The notes beneath the pieces were generated by a model that saw only the letters and a program-made list of their open reading frames with translations, was not told the DNA's origin and ran no database searches. This document shows positions 25,826 through 34,970 of a stretch of 64,000 nt of DNA, piece after piece. A program made the translations under genes and the position numbers. Every line of letters starts with the position of its first letter. The first letter of the stretch is position 1. Where the stretch lies: positions 46,134 to 110,133 of the forward strand of contig CAWGEH010000023.1 in NCBI GenBank assembly GCA_963821505.1, read 5' to 3'. Origin of the DNA: VAZQ01 sp963821505. GTDB lineage: Bacteria; Pseudomonadota; Alphaproteobacteria; Rhizobiales; Xanthobacteraceae.

Positions 25826-28143
25826 ACGAGCTGTTGGCACGAATTCGCGGCGGCGTGCATGCCGCGGTGCGCCATGACAGCGCGGTCGGGCATGTCACCG
25901 GCGCGGCGCGATACCTCGACGATGTCCCGACCACGCCGGGAACGCTCGAAGCAGCCCTGGTGCTGAGCCGGCATGCCCATGCCCGCATCTGCCACATCGA
26001 TTTGTCCCGTGCGCTCGCCGGACCCGGCGTGACCGCCGCCATCACGGCCGCCGACATTCCCGGCAAGAACGACATCGCCCCGATCCGCAGCGATGAGCCG
26101 GCGCTCGCCGCGGCAGTCGTCGAATACGAAGGCCAGCCGGTTGCGGCGGTCGCCGCGGCGACGCTCGATCAGGCGCGCGCGGCGGCGAAGCTGATCGACG
26201 TTGCCTACGAGCCGCTTCCCGCCATCCTGACGGTCGAAGCGGCGATTGCGCGCGAAAGCTATGTTTCGCCTGCACAGATCATGATCCGCGGCGAGGTCAC
26301 CCCCGCGCTCGCAGCCGCGCCGCATCGCCTTTGCGGCGAACTGCGCTGCGGCGGTCAGGACCATTTCTATCTCGAGGGCCAGATTGCGCTCGCGATCCCG
26401 GGCGAGGCCTCCGAGATGCAAGTGTGGAGCTCGACCCAGCATCCGACCGAAGTCCAGCACGGGGTCGCGCATCTCCTCGGCCTGCCTTTCAACGCCGTCA
26501 CCGTCGAGGTGCGGCGGATGGGCGGGGCGTTCGGCGGCAAGGAGAGCCAGGCGACCATCATCGCCGGCATTGCCGCCGTGCTCGCCTGGAAGGCGCGGCG
26601 GCCGGTGAAGCTCCGCCTGCCGCGCGACGACGACATGCGCGCGACCGGCAAGCGCCATCCGTTCCTGATCCGCTACGACGTCGGCTTCGATGGCGACGGG
26701 CATCTTCTCGCCCTCGATCTCACGCTCGCCGCCGACGGCGGCAACGTGGCCGACCACACGCCGGCCGTGCTCACCCGCGCGCTCTGCCATGCCGACAATT
26801 GCTACTTTCTTCCCAACGTCCGCTTGCGCGGACTGCCATGCAAAACCAATACCGTGTCGAACACGGCCTTCCGCGGCTATGGTGGGCCGCAGGGCATGCT
26901 GGCGATCGAAACGGTGATCGACGTCGTCGCGCGCCGGCTCGGCCTCCCCGTCGATACGGTCCGGCGACGAAACTTCTACGGCGTCGGCCGCAACGACGTC
27001 ACGCCCTACGGCATGACCGTCGAGGACAACATCATCGAGCGCGTGGTCGACGAGCTCGACCGCACCGTCCACCTGACGGCCTGGCGGCGCGAGATCGCGA
27101 ATTTCAACGACCAGAGCCCGGTGGTGAAAAAAGGCCTCGCCACCATGCCGGTCAAGTTCGGCATCTCGTTCAACCGTCCCGCGCTCAATCAGGCGGGCGC
27201 GCTGGTCCACGTCTATACCGACGGCAGCGTGGTGCTCAACCACGGCGGCACCGAGATGGGGCAGGGGCTGTTCACCAAGGTTGCGCAGGTCGTGGCCGAG
27301 ATGTTCGCCATCGATCTCGATCATGTCCGGGTCTCGGCGACCAGCACCGCGAAGGTGCCGAACACCTCGGCGACGGCGGCATCCTCCGGCTCCGATCTCA
27401 ACGGCATGGCGGCGCTCAATGCCTGCGAGCAGATCAAAGCGCGCATGACCGAGGTGGCGGCCGAACACTTCGCGGTGCCGGCCGGTGACATCGCCTTTGC
27501 CTCGAACCGCGTCTACGCCGGCAACCGCAGCCTGTCGTTCGCCGAGCTCGCGGCGCTGTCGTGGGAGAAGCGGGTGTCGCTGTCGGCCGCGGGCTTCTAC
27601 CGCACACCCAAGATTCACTGGGATTTCGCCACCAATACCGGGCGGCCGTTTTACTATTTCGTCTACGGCGCCGCCGCCGCCGAGGTCGCGATCGATACGC
27701 TGACCGGCGAATCGCGCGTGCTGCGCGCCGAGCTCATCCAGGATTGCGGCCGCTCGCTCAATCCGGCGATCGACCTCGGCCAGATCGAGGGCGCGTTCGT
27801 CCAGGGCATGGGCTGGCTCACAACCGAGGAACTGTGGTGGGATGCCGAAGGGCGGCTGCGCACCCACGGGCCGTCGACCTACAAGATTCCCGGCAGCCGC
27901 GACGTGCCGCCGATCTTCAATGCCCGCATCCTGAGCGACGCGCCGAACCGCGAAGCGACCGTCTTCCGCTCCAAGGCCATCGGCGAGCCGCCGCTGATGC
28001 TGGCGATATCGGTGTGGCTGGCAATCAGGGACGCCATCGCGAGCCTCGGAGATCATCGCCTGGCGCCGCGCCTCGACGCCCCCGCCACGCCGGAGCGCGT
28101 GCTGGCGGCGATCGACGAGTTGCAGGCGCGGGCGGTGCCCTGA
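25822..28143 (+). CDS. xdhB: Xanthine dehydrogenase molybdenum-binding subunit
   Basis: 773 residues, full length for XdhB. Molybdopterin contacts include MGGAFGGKESQA at about 233, NTAFRGYGGPQGM with the substrate-orienting Arg near 349, and NHGGTEMGQGLFTKV. The catalytic base is Glu722 in KAIGEPPLMLA, matching the Glu near 730 of the Rhodobacter enzyme. It oxidises hypoxanthine/xanthine to urate with electrons leaving through XdhA. This is the entry step to the urate and ureide genes 13-19 kb downstream. Start ATG overlaps the xdhA stop. Confidence 0.95.
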   Translation: MNELLARIRGGVHAAVRHDSAVGHVTGAARYLDDVPTTPGTLEAALVLSRHAHARICHIDLSRALAGPGVTAAITAADIPGKNDIAPIRSDEPALAAAVVEYEGQPVAAVAAATLDQARAAAKLIDVAYEPLPAILTVEAAIARESYVSPAQIMIRGEVTPALAAAPHRLCGELRCGGQDHFYLEGQIALAIPGEASEMQVWSSTQHPTEVQHGVAHLLGLPFNAVTVEVRRMGGAFGGKESQATIIAGIAAVLAWKARRPVKLRLPRDDDMRATGKRHPFLIRYDVGFDGDGHLLALDLTLAADGGNVADHTPAVLTRALCHADNCYFLPNVRLRGLPCKTNTVSNTAFRGYGGPQGMLAIETVIDVVARRLGLPVDTVRRRNFYGVGRNDVTPYGMTVEDNIIERVVDELDRTVHLTAWRREIANFNDQSPVVKKGLATMPVKFGISFNRPALNQAGALVHVYTDGSVVLNHGGTEMGQGLFTKVAQVVAEMFAIDLDHVRVSATSTAKVPNTSATAASSGSDLNGMAALNACEQIKARMTEVAAEHFAVPAGDIAFASNRVYAGNRSLSFAELAALSWEKRVSLSAAGFYRTPKIHWDFATNTGRPFYYFVYGAAAAEVAIDTLTGESRVLRAELIQDCGRSLNPAIDLGQIEGAFVQGMGWLTTEELWWDAEGRLRTHGPSTYKIPGSRDVPPIFNARILSDAPNREATVFRSKAIGEPPLMLAISVWLAIRDAIASLGDHRLAPRLDAPATPERVLAAIDELQARAVP

Positions 28144-28349
28144 GGCGACCGCGCCACCCGGGGCGGATGCGCTTGGAAGCGCTCCGAACAGTTGTTGGCG
28201 CGTGCTATTGTGCATGCAGCGGGGCATCTGCGGCCGACCAGCAGCCAGCCGCATTTAGACCAGTCGACGTCTTCCCTCCATCCGCCACATTCGGCCTTAT
28301 AGACGCCTTGCACCAGCGATCGTCGCTCCCCTCAGCCGTTGTTCCTGCC

Positions 28350-29276
28350 ATGCAGCCGATCATTTCCATCTCGAATCTTTCCAAGACCTACGCTTCCGGG
28401 TTCCGGGCGCTCAAGCGCATCAATCTGGACATTCGGCGCGGCGAGATCTTTGCCCTGCTGGGCCCGAACGGCGCCGGCAAGACGACGCTGATCAGCATCA
28501 TCTGCGGAATCGTGACTTCATCGGAGGGCACGGTGTCGATCGCCGGTCATGACATCGTCAAGGACTACCGTGTCACCCGCGCGATGATCGGTCTCGTACC
28601 GCAGGAGCTGACAACAGACGCATTCGAGACGGTGTGGGCGACGGTGTCCTTCAGCCGCGGCTTGTTCGGCAAGCCCTACAACCCCGACTACGTCGCCAAG
28701 GTGCTGCGCGAGCTGTCCTTATGGGACAGGAAGGACAGCAAGATCATGACGCTCTCCGGCGGCATGAAGCGCCGGGTGCTGATCGCCAAGGCGCTGTCGC
28801 ACGAACCGCAGATCCTGTTCCTCGACGAACCGACCGCCGGCGTCGACGTCGAACTGCGCAAGGACATGTGGCAGGTCGTGCGATCCCTGCGCGCTTCGGG
28901 GGTGACCATCATCCTCACCACCCATTACATCGAAGAGGCCGAGGACATGGCCGACCGGATCGGCGTGATTCACAACGGGGAACTCATCCTGGTCGAGGAC
29001 AAGGCCGAGCTCATGCGCAAGCTGGGCAAGAAGCAATTGACGCTCCAGCTGCACAAGCGTCTCGACGCCGTGCCGGACGGGCTCGCCGCGCATCACCTGA
29101 CCCTGGCGGGCGACGGCAGCGAACTGGTTTACAGCTACGACACCCAGGGCGAGCGCACCGGCATCACCGCCTTGCTCAAGGATCTCAATCTCGCGGGCAT
29201 CAGATTCAAGGATCTGCATACCACGCAAAGCTCGCTCGAAGACATCTTCGTGAACCTGGTGAGCCAAAGACAATGA
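28350..29276 (+). CDS. ABC-2 exporter ATPase (YadG-like)
   Basis: 308 residues, the same length as E. coli YadG. Walker A GPNGAGKTT near 40, signature TLSGGMKRRV, Walker B ILFLDEPTAGVD, and the switch His in TTHYIEEAEDMADRI. After the ATPase core there is a C-terminal extension of about 80 residues (LTLQLHKRLDAVP onward) typical of ABC-2 drug/polysaccharide-type exporters. It pairs with the permease gene that overlaps by four bases. Substrate unknown; candidates are lipids, polysaccharides or drugs. Confidence 0.9.
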   Translation: MQPIISISNLSKTYASGFRALKRINLDIRRGEIFALLGPNGAGKTTLISIICGIVTSSEGTVSIAGHDIVKDYRVTRAMIGLVPQELTTDAFETVWATVSFSRGLFGKPYNPDYVAKVLRELSLWDRKDSKIMTLSGGMKRRVLIAKALSHEPQILFLDEPTAGVDVELRKDMWQVVRSLRASGVTIILTTHYIEEAEDMADRIGVIHNGELILVEDKAELMRKLGKKQLTLQLHKRLDAVPDGLAAHHLTLAGDGSELVYSYDTQGERTGITALLKDLNLAGIRFKDLHTTQSSLEDIFVNLVSQRQ

Positions 29277-30034
29277 ATCTGCGGGCCGTACGCGCAATCT
29301 ACATCTTCGAGATGGCGCGCACCGGACGCACGCTGCTGCAGAGCATCGTGTCGCCGGTGGTTTCGACGTCGCTGTACTTCGTGGTGTTCGGCGCGGCCAT
29401 CGGCTCGCGCATCACCGAGATCGAGGGCGTGACCTACGGGGCCTTCATCGTGCCCGGATTGATCATGCTGATGCTGCTGACGCAGAGCGTCATGAACGCG
29501 TCGTTCGGCATCTACTTCCCCAGGTTCACCGGGACGATCTACGAGATCCTGTCGGCGCCCATCTCGTACTTCGAGATCGTGCTCGGCTATGTCGGGGCGG
29601 CGGCCACCAAATCCATCATCCTCGGATTGGTCGTTCTGGCGACGTCGGCGCTGCTCGTGCCGCTGCGCATCGCCCATCCGGGCTGGATGCTAGCGTTCCT
29701 GCTCCTCACGGCCGTGACCTTCAGCCTTTTCGGCTTCATTCTCGGGATCTGGGCCGATGGTTTCGAAAGATTGCAGGTCGTGCCGCTGCTGGTCATCACG
29801 CCGCTGACGTTTCTCGGCGGCACGTTCTACTCCATCAACGTGCTGCCGCCGCTTTGGCAGACGGTCGCGTTGTTCAACCCGGTGGTCTATCTGATCAGCG
29901 GCTTCCGCTGGAGCTTCTTCGAGACTGCCGACGTGAGCGTGGCCGTGAGCCTGGCGATGACGATCCTGTTTCTCGTCATATGCCTGGCGGTGGTTTGGTG
30001 GACGTTCAGGACCGGCTACCGAATCAAGAAGTAG
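29273..30034 (+). CDS. ABC-2 exporter permease (YadH-like)
   Basis: 253 residues with six membrane segments and the ABC-2 signature region FLGGTFYSINVLPPLWQ between the last two or three helices. The N-terminus (RAVRAIYIFEMARTGRTLL) is the amphipathic elbow of ABC2_membrane proteins. ATG overlaps the ATPase stop (ATGA), so the two make one exporter, probably a homodimer of each. Length and layout match YadH. Confidence 0.9.
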   Translation: MNLRAVRAIYIFEMARTGRTLLQSIVSPVVSTSLYFVVFGAAIGSRITEIEGVTYGAFIVPGLIMLMLLTQSVMNASFGIYFPRFTGTIYEILSAPISYFEIVLGYVGAAATKSIILGLVVLATSALLVPLRIAHPGWMLAFLLLTAVTFSLFGFILGIWADGFERLQVVPLLVITPLTFLGGTFYSINVLPPLWQTVALFNPVVYLISGFRWSFFETADVSVAVSLAMTILFLVICLAVVWWTFRTGYRIKK

Positions 30035-30350
30035 CCTCGCCGGCCGCCTTGTCCGCCCACTTGTTCGATGCGTTCGGTCCGCAGCGCTGCTGCTGCTCGG
30101 GGGACCGATATGGGGGTGGTTGGAGCGCTGCGGGGTAGGAACCGGGCGCGCGCTGCTGCCCGCCATCCCCGGACCCTTGCGCGGATTGACAAATGGAATC
30201 AACGCGTTGAGGCATGCGTGTTACGCATGACTGGGGCGGAGGCTTCTGCTTGTTGCAGCGCAGCATAAGACACCTATCTAGGGTCCGAGGGCACACAGCC
30301 GCCGGCGAGCCTCGCAGGCTTATGCCGGCTCTCAATCAAGGAAAATCGTA
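30035..30350. other. 316-base intergenic region
   Basis: No gene is supported. A TTGACA at 30186-30191 could be a -35 element, but no good -10 follows at 16-18 bases. A perfect inverted repeat ATGCGT-GTT-ACGCAT at 30214-30228 may be an operator for the small gene at 30351. Confidence 0.45.
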
Positions 30351-30653
30351 ATGCAAGCGATCATCAAATTGATGGTTGCGGCACTCACGCTCGCCGGTCT
30401 CGGCGCGGCCGCAGCCCATACCATTCCGACGCAGGTCATCCCTCAGCCGTCGATCGCGGCCGAGGGCGCCGCCATCGGCGCGGACGGATCGAAGAGCTAT
30501 GCCGACTGGCAGGGCGCTGCGACCCAATCGTTCGGAGCCCGTTTCCTGGCGCAAGGAGCGCCCTGGGGCGCGAGCGCCAGCGGGACGACCGGTCACGGCC
30601 TCACGCTGCAAATGTTCGACGGCTTGGACAAGATGCAGGCATTGGGCGATTGA
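30351..30653 (+). CDS. Small secreted hypothetical protein
   Basis: 100 residues. AAGGAAAAT lies before the ATG. Residues 1-22 form a clear signal peptide (MQAIIKLMVAALTLAGLGAA, cleavage near AAAH). The mature part of about 78 residues is Gly/Ala/Ser-rich with no Cys, ending GHGLTLQMFDGLDKMQALGD. I do not recognise a family. It stands alone between an ABC-2 exporter and the convergent hydrolase operon, so function is open. Confidence 0.6.
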   Translation: MQAIIKLMVAALTLAGLGAAAAHTIPTQVIPQPSIAAEGAAIGADGSKSYADWQGAATQSFGARFLAQGAPWGASASGTTGHGLTLQMFDGLDKMQALGD

Positions 30654-30709
30654 CCCGGGCAGAAGGCGCTGTGAGCCCGACGGATTCGATCCGCCGGTAG
30701 ACGCCTCGA

Positions 30710-31543
30710 TCAGGGACCGAGGCCGTCGATGAATTCGACCACGATGCGCACGACTTCGCCGGGCTGCTCCATGAACGGAATGTGACCGGCGCCGGGCATC
30801 ACCGCGAGTTTCGCCCCGGCAATGCGCGTTGCGATGAGCTCGCTCAATTCCTTCGGGATGAGATGGTCGTTGTCGGACGTGACGACCAATGTCGGCACTC
30901 CGATCGACCCGAGCAAGACGGTGAATTTCGCCTCCTGCTCCTGTCCGGGCTGGCAGCGGCCCCATTTGAGCAGCGCCTCCACGAATGCGCCGTAGCTTTC
31001 CGCCGAGTTGGCGCGAATGCTCGCCTGATTGGCGCGCATGATCGCGTAGCCGGCGTCGGAATTGATGAATTTGCGGGTGAGCGTCCATAGGCCCATGTAG
31101 TCGGCGACCTCGTCGCTCATGCCGAGCTTCTGGATCAATCGCAGGCGAAGGCGGAAGTTGAGCTCGCTCGCGCGATCAAGCTCGCTGAACCCGCCGACCA
31201 CGATCAGCGATTTCACCCGGCCGGGATGGCTCTGCGCCAAGGCGAGCGCCATCGCGCCGCCGAGCGAAGAGCCCAGGACATGGATGGGACCGAATCCGAG
31301 CCGGTCGATCATGACGGCAAAGTCGTCGGCCCAGCCCTCGACGCTGTAAGGCGGCGGTGATTTGGTCGAGCCGCCGATTCCGCGCGGATCGACCGCAAGC
31401 ACCCGCATGTGCCGGGACAGGATCGCAGCGCCGAGCCGGTAGTAGCCGTGATCCAGCCCGAGGCCGGGAATCAGCAGGATCGGCTCTCCCGCCCCCGACG
31501 TCGCATAGTGAAGCGTGGCGCCGCCGATTTCGATGTCAGGCAC
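30710..31543 (-). CDS. Alpha/beta hydrolase
   Basis: 277 residues of the classical fold: LLIPGLGLDHGYY oxyanion region, nucleophile elbow GSSLGG (Ser93), acid in TSDNDHLIP and catalytic His in MPGAGHIPFMEQP. It looks like the 3-oxoadipate enol-lactonase/RutD-type small hydrolases. The start is GTG 31543 after AAGGGG. It is the last gene of an operon with a luciferase-like monooxygenase and a complete importer, so it probably hydrolyses the product of the monooxygenase. Substrate unknown. Confidence 0.88.
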   Translation of the reverse strand: MPDIEIGGATLHYATSGAGEPILLIPGLGLDHGYYRLGAAILSRHMRVLAVDPRGIGGSTKSPPPYSVEGWADDFAVMIDRLGFGPIHVLGSSLGGAMALALAQSHPGRVKSLIVVGGFSELDRASELNFRLRLRLIQKLGMSDEVADYMGLWTLTRKFINSDAGYAIMRANQASIRANSAESYGAFVEALLKWGRCQPGQEQEAKFTVLLGSIGVPTLVVTSDNDHLIPKELSELIATRIAGAKLAVMPGAGHIPFMEQPGEVVRIVVEFIDGLGP

Positions 31544-31558
31544 GAATATCCCCTTCCA

Positions 31559-32551
31559 TCACAGTTTCGGAAGCACGTGCTCGCCGAACAATTCGACGGT
31601 GCGCACGGGGTCGGAGGCGAGGCTGACGGTGAGCATCAGCCGTTTGGCGCCGGCCGCCTTGGCGGCAAGCGCCTGGGCCAGGCAATCTTGCGGGTTGCCG
31701 CAGATCGACAGCCGCCGCGACAGATAGTCGAACAAGCCGAGCTCCTCGACGAGCTTGATGTCGGCTTCACCCGGCCGGGTGCTGTAGCGGGAGCGCAATT
31801 CGAGCAGCGGCGCCCGCAGCGGCTCGGGAACGCCGCGCGTTTCCAGATGCTTGTCGCCGATCACGTAGCCGGCCAGGAAGGCGAGCATGGCGCCGACCTT
31901 GCCGCGCGCCGCATTGCGGTCCTCGTTGCAGTCGAGCGCCGCGATCTGCCAGATTTCGATGTCATCCGCCGCGCGGCCGGCGGCCTGGGCGCCCGCGAGG
32001 ATATCCGCTTGCGAATCGCGGATGTTCTCGGCTGCCAGGCCGTAATTGGCGAACACGCCGTCGGCGGTCGCCCCGGCGGCCTGCAGCGGCTTGGGATGCG
32101 AGGCGGCGAGAAAGACTGGCGGCGCGCGCTTGATCCACGGCAGATGCGCGGCAGCCGCGCCGAGGCTCGCCGGCCTTGCGCGCAGCAGCGTCTTGATGAA
32201 GGTCACCCCCTCGGCGAGGTCCTTCGCGCGCGACTTCGGCAACCCGACATTCTTGGTGCCGCTGTGGCCGGCGCCGATGCCGAGCACCGCGCGCCCGTTG
32301 GAGACGTGGTCGAGCGAGGCGATGGCGGCGGCGCTGACGGCGGGATGCCGGGTCAGCAGATTGGTGACGCAGAGCGCAACGCGCGTGCGCTGCGAGGCGC
32401 GCGCGACGATCGTCGCCGAGACCCAGGGATCCATGGCGTTTCCCGGCGTGTCGGCGATGCCGATCATGGCATAGCCATAGCGGTCGGCCCGCTCGGCAAG
32501 TTTCTCGCAGAGCTTGAGGGTGTAGGGCCAGAAGAAGAAGCCAACCTGCAT
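31559..32551 (-). CDS. Luciferase-like (LLM) flavin-dependent monooxygenase/oxidoreductase
   Basis: 330 residues with the bacterial luciferase TIM-barrel: MQVGFFFWPYTLKL, ERADRYGYAMIGIADTPG, RTRVALCVTNLLTRHPAV and LDHVSNGRAVLGIGAG, the flavin-binding Gly-rich loop. The closest layout is the MER-like (F420 or FMN) branch, not the SsuD or RutA branch, but I cannot settle the cofactor. It follows the importer permease by 24 nt and precedes the hydrolase by 15 nt. Probably oxidises the imported compound; a flavin reductase is not encoded nearby. Confidence 0.85.
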   Translation of the reverse strand: MQVGFFFWPYTLKLCEKLAERADRYGYAMIGIADTPGNAMDPWVSATIVARASQRTRVALCVTNLLTRHPAVSAAAIASLDHVSNGRAVLGIGAGHSGTKNVGLPKSRAKDLAEGVTFIKTLLRARPASLGAAAAHLPWIKRAPPVFLAASHPKPLQAAGATADGVFANYGLAAENIRDSQADILAGAQAAGRAADDIEIWQIAALDCNEDRNAARGKVGAMLAFLAGYVIGDKHLETRGVPEPLRAPLLELRSRYSTRPGEADIKLVEELGLFDYLSRRLSICGNPQDCLAQALAAKAAGAKRLMLTVSLASDPVRTVELFGEHVLPKL

Positions 32552-32575
32552 CTTGCACTCTCTTTGCGCGCGGGA

Positions 32576-33376
32576 TCATGCCGGCGGGGGCCAGCGGCGC
32601 ATGATCACGCCTTCGATGACGGCGAACAAGTCATTGACGACGAACCCGAACAGTCCGACCAGGACCAGCAGTGCATAGACCTCGCTCGACTGATAATTGC
32701 GTTGCGACGTGATCATCAGCGCGCCGATCCCAGGGAGCGAGGTCAGCATTTCCACCAGCAGCGTCACCACGATCGCGAGCGGGATGGCGATACGGATGCC
32801 GAGCAGCAGCGACGGCACGATGGCGGGAAGAATGATTCGTTTCATTCGCTGCCAGGGCGTCAGGCGGAACGAGCGCGCGACATCGAGCAGCAACGGATCG
32901 ATCTGACGCACGGCCGAGGTGGCATTCAGCAGGATCGGCCACAGCCCCGAGAGGACGATGACCGTCAATTTCATGCTCTGGCTGTAGCCGATCAGGAGCG
33001 AAGCGATCGGGACCGTCACCGGCGGTGGAATGGCGCGCATGAATTCGAACAGCGGCTGCAGCGCGCGATCCGCCCGGCGCGAAATGCCGACGAGCACGCC
33101 AAGCGCGCTGCCGATGAGGATCGCGAGCGCGAGCCCTTCGAGAAAGCTCAGCGTCGTGGCGCCGAAGGCGGCGAAAAGATGCTGGCGGTCGAACAGGGCG
33201 ATCGTCGCCTTCCACCATTGCGACGGCCCCGGGAAATAGGGCGATGGTCCCGGCTGCACGAGCTGCCACGCGACGAGCAGCAGGATCAGCGGCAGCAACC
33301 CGCGCGCGGGCGGCAGACTTGCCAGCATCGAGCGCAGCTGCCGGGCGAGACGGCGGGGTGCCGGCGGCGAATTCAT
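32576..33376 (-). CDS. ABC importer permease 2 (SsuC/TauC-like)
   Basis: 266 residues with about six membrane segments. The coupling motif is SFRLTPWQRMKRIILPAIVP. The ATG at 33376 overlaps the stop of permease 1 by one base (TGATG). With permease 1 it likely forms a heterodimeric channel. The N-terminus is Pro/Arg-rich (MNSPPAPRRLARQLRS) and cytoplasmic. Confidence 0.88.
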   Translation of the reverse strand: MNSPPAPRRLARQLRSMLASLPPARGLLPLILLLVAWQLVQPGPSPYFPGPSQWWKATIALFDRQHLFAAFGATTLSFLEGLALAILIGSALGVLVGISRRADRALQPLFEFMRAIPPPVTVPIASLLIGYSQSMKLTVIVLSGLWPILLNATSAVRQIDPLLLDVARSFRLTPWQRMKRIILPAIVPSLLLGIRIAIPLAIVVTLLVEMLTSLPGIGALMITSQRNYQSSEVYALLVLVGLFGFVVNDLFAVIEGVIMRRWPPPA

Positions 33377-34161
33377 CAGCCCGCCTCGCGCAGCCGGCCG
33401 GAGGCGGCGGGGAACAGGAGTGCGACGGTCCCGGTGAGGGCCGCGTTCAGGATCACCCCGAGCGCGCCGATCGCGACCACGTAGGCAAAGACCAGTTCCG
33501 GGCGCATCGCCTGCTGCTCGCGCACCACCGCGTAGCCGAGCCCGGCGGGATTGCCGACCATTTCGGCCACGATCGCGAGCACCAGCGCCAGCGTCATGCT
33601 CAGCCGGGCGCCGACAAGCACGCCCGGCAGCGCGGCCGGCAGCATGATCTTGCGCAGGATCTCGCCGCGCGAGAGCCGAAACGTCCGCCCGACCTCGAAC
33701 AGGCGGGCATGAACGCCCATCACCGCGCCCATGGTGTTGATCAGCACCGGCCAGAGCGCGGGCAAGATGATCACCATCAATTCCATCTGCAGCGAGAAGC
33801 CGAACAGCAGCAGCGCCACCGGCGCGAAGGCGATGCCCGGCATCGGCCGCAGTACCTCGATCGAGGCCAGGCAATAGCGTCGCAGCTCCGCCGAGGCGCC
33901 GAGCAGCAGCCCTAACGCGACGCCGGCGACGACCGCCGCCACCCAGCCGACCAGGACCGAGCGCAGCGTGTGCAGCGCATCGGTCACGAGCTGCCCGCTG
34001 CTTGCGATTTCGATGAGACCACCGGCGATCGCGGACGGCGTCGGTAAATTCTGATACTGCGCCAGCCCCGCCCGCAGCAGGATTTCCCAAAGCACGAACC
34101 CGAGAGCGATGGTTGCAGAGTCCCGGCCAATTGATGCGCGCAAGAATCCGCGCCAGGTCAC
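33376..34161 (-). CDS. ABC importer permease 1 (SsuC/TauC-like)
   Basis: 261 residues, about six membrane segments, coupling motif TFRLSRGEILRKIMLPAALP. Start GTG 34161 overlaps the ATPase stop (GTGA). Sequence differs clearly from permease 2, so the two are ancient paralogues forming a heterodimer rather than a recent copy. Part of the operon binding protein, ATPase, permease 1, permease 2, LLM, hydrolase. Confidence 0.86.
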   Translation of the reverse strand: MTWRGFLRASIGRDSATIALGFVLWEILLRAGLAQYQNLPTPSAIAGGLIEIASSGQLVTDALHTLRSVLVGWVAAVVAGVALGLLLGASAELRRYCLASIEVLRPMPGIAFAPVALLLFGFSLQMELMVIILPALWPVLINTMGAVMGVHARLFEVGRTFRLSRGEILRKIMLPAALPGVLVGARLSMTLALVLAIVAEMVGNPAGLGYAVVREQQAMRPELVFAYVVAIGALGVILNAALTGTVALLFPAASGRLREAG

Positions 34162-34970
34162 GCATGCCCGCTCTGCCCGATCGCCTGATGCAGCAGGTAG
34201 CGCAGTTCGAGGAATTCCGGCATCTGCCGCGTGACGATCTGATCCCGCGGCTTCGGCAGATCGACCGCCACGATGCGCTCGATCCGGCCCGGCGCGCCGG
34301 TGATGACGGCGACGCGGTCGCCGAGATAGACCGCCTCCTCGATGTCGTGGGTGACGAACACGAAGCTCGATCCGGTCGCGTCGTGCAGCCGGTGCAGCTC
34401 GTCCTGCAATGTCGCCTTGGTCATGGCGTCGAGCGCGGCGAACGGCTCATCCATCAGCAGCACGGCCGGGCGCAAGGCCAGCGCACGCGCGATCTGAACA
34501 CGCTGTTGCATGCCGCCGGAGAGCTGCCAGGGGTAATCGTCTTCGTGGCCGTCCAGGCGCACGAGCCGCAACGCATCGCGCACCCGCTCCCTGATCTCGT
34601 GGCGCGGCAGCTTTCCTTCCAATCCGAACGCGATGTTGCGGCCGACCGTGCGCCACTGCAGCAGGGCGTGCGAATAGTCCTGAAAGACGATGACGACGTC
34701 CGCCGGCGGGCCGTCGATGGGATGCCCGTGCACGTAGACTGCGCCGCGCGTACTCGGCGTCAGGCCGCCGAGCAGGCGCAGCAGCGTCGTCTTGCCGGTG
34801 CCGGAGGGACCGACGACGGTCAGGAACTCGCCACGGTTGAGCTCGAGCGAAATATCGTCGAGGATGCGACGCGCGCCGTCCTTGTGCGGCAATTCGACCG
34901 ACGCCTGCCGGCAGGAGAAGACGAGCTCGGATGCTGCTTCCGCGGCATTGCCGCGATGCGCTGCATTCAC
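34158..34970 (-). CDS. ABC importer ATPase (SsuB/TauB-like)
   Basis: 270 residues. Walker A GPSGTGKTT, Q-loop VVIVFQDYSHALLQW, signature QLSGGMQQRV, Walker B LLMDEPFAALD and switch His VTHDIEEA. Start GTG 34970 overlaps the binding-protein stop (GTGA), and its own stop overlaps permease 1, so translation is coupled throughout. Energises uptake of the unknown substrate of this operon. Confidence 0.92.
   Translation of the reverse strand: MNAAHRGNAAEAASELVFSCRQASVELPHKDGARRILDDISLELNRGEFLTVVGPSGTGKTTLLRLLGGLTPSTRGAVYVHGHPIDGPPADVVIVFQDYSHALLQWRTVGRNIAFGLEGKLPRHEIRERVRDALRLVRLDGHEDDYPWQLSGGMQQRVQIARALALRPAVLLMDEPFAALDAMTKATLQDELHRLHDATGSSFVFVTHDIEEAVYLGDRVAVITGAPGRIERIVAVDLPKPRDQIVTRQMPEFLELRYLLHQAIGQSGHA

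Noticed and set aside
30186..30214. TTGACA taken as a sigma-70 -35 box for the small secreted protein gene
   Set aside because: No acceptable -10 hexamer lies 16-18 bases downstream.
30710..32551. LLM oxygenase plus alpha/beta hydrolase taken as RutA and RutD of uracil breakdown
   Set aside because: The LLM protein is shorter than RutA and lacks its characteristic N-terminus as I know it, and RutB, RutC and RutF are absent.
31409..33484. Nearly 700-codon open frame on the plus strand across the hydrolase, LLM and permease genes
   Set aside because: Composition is typical of antisense GC-rich DNA and three well-supported minus-strand genes occupy the region.
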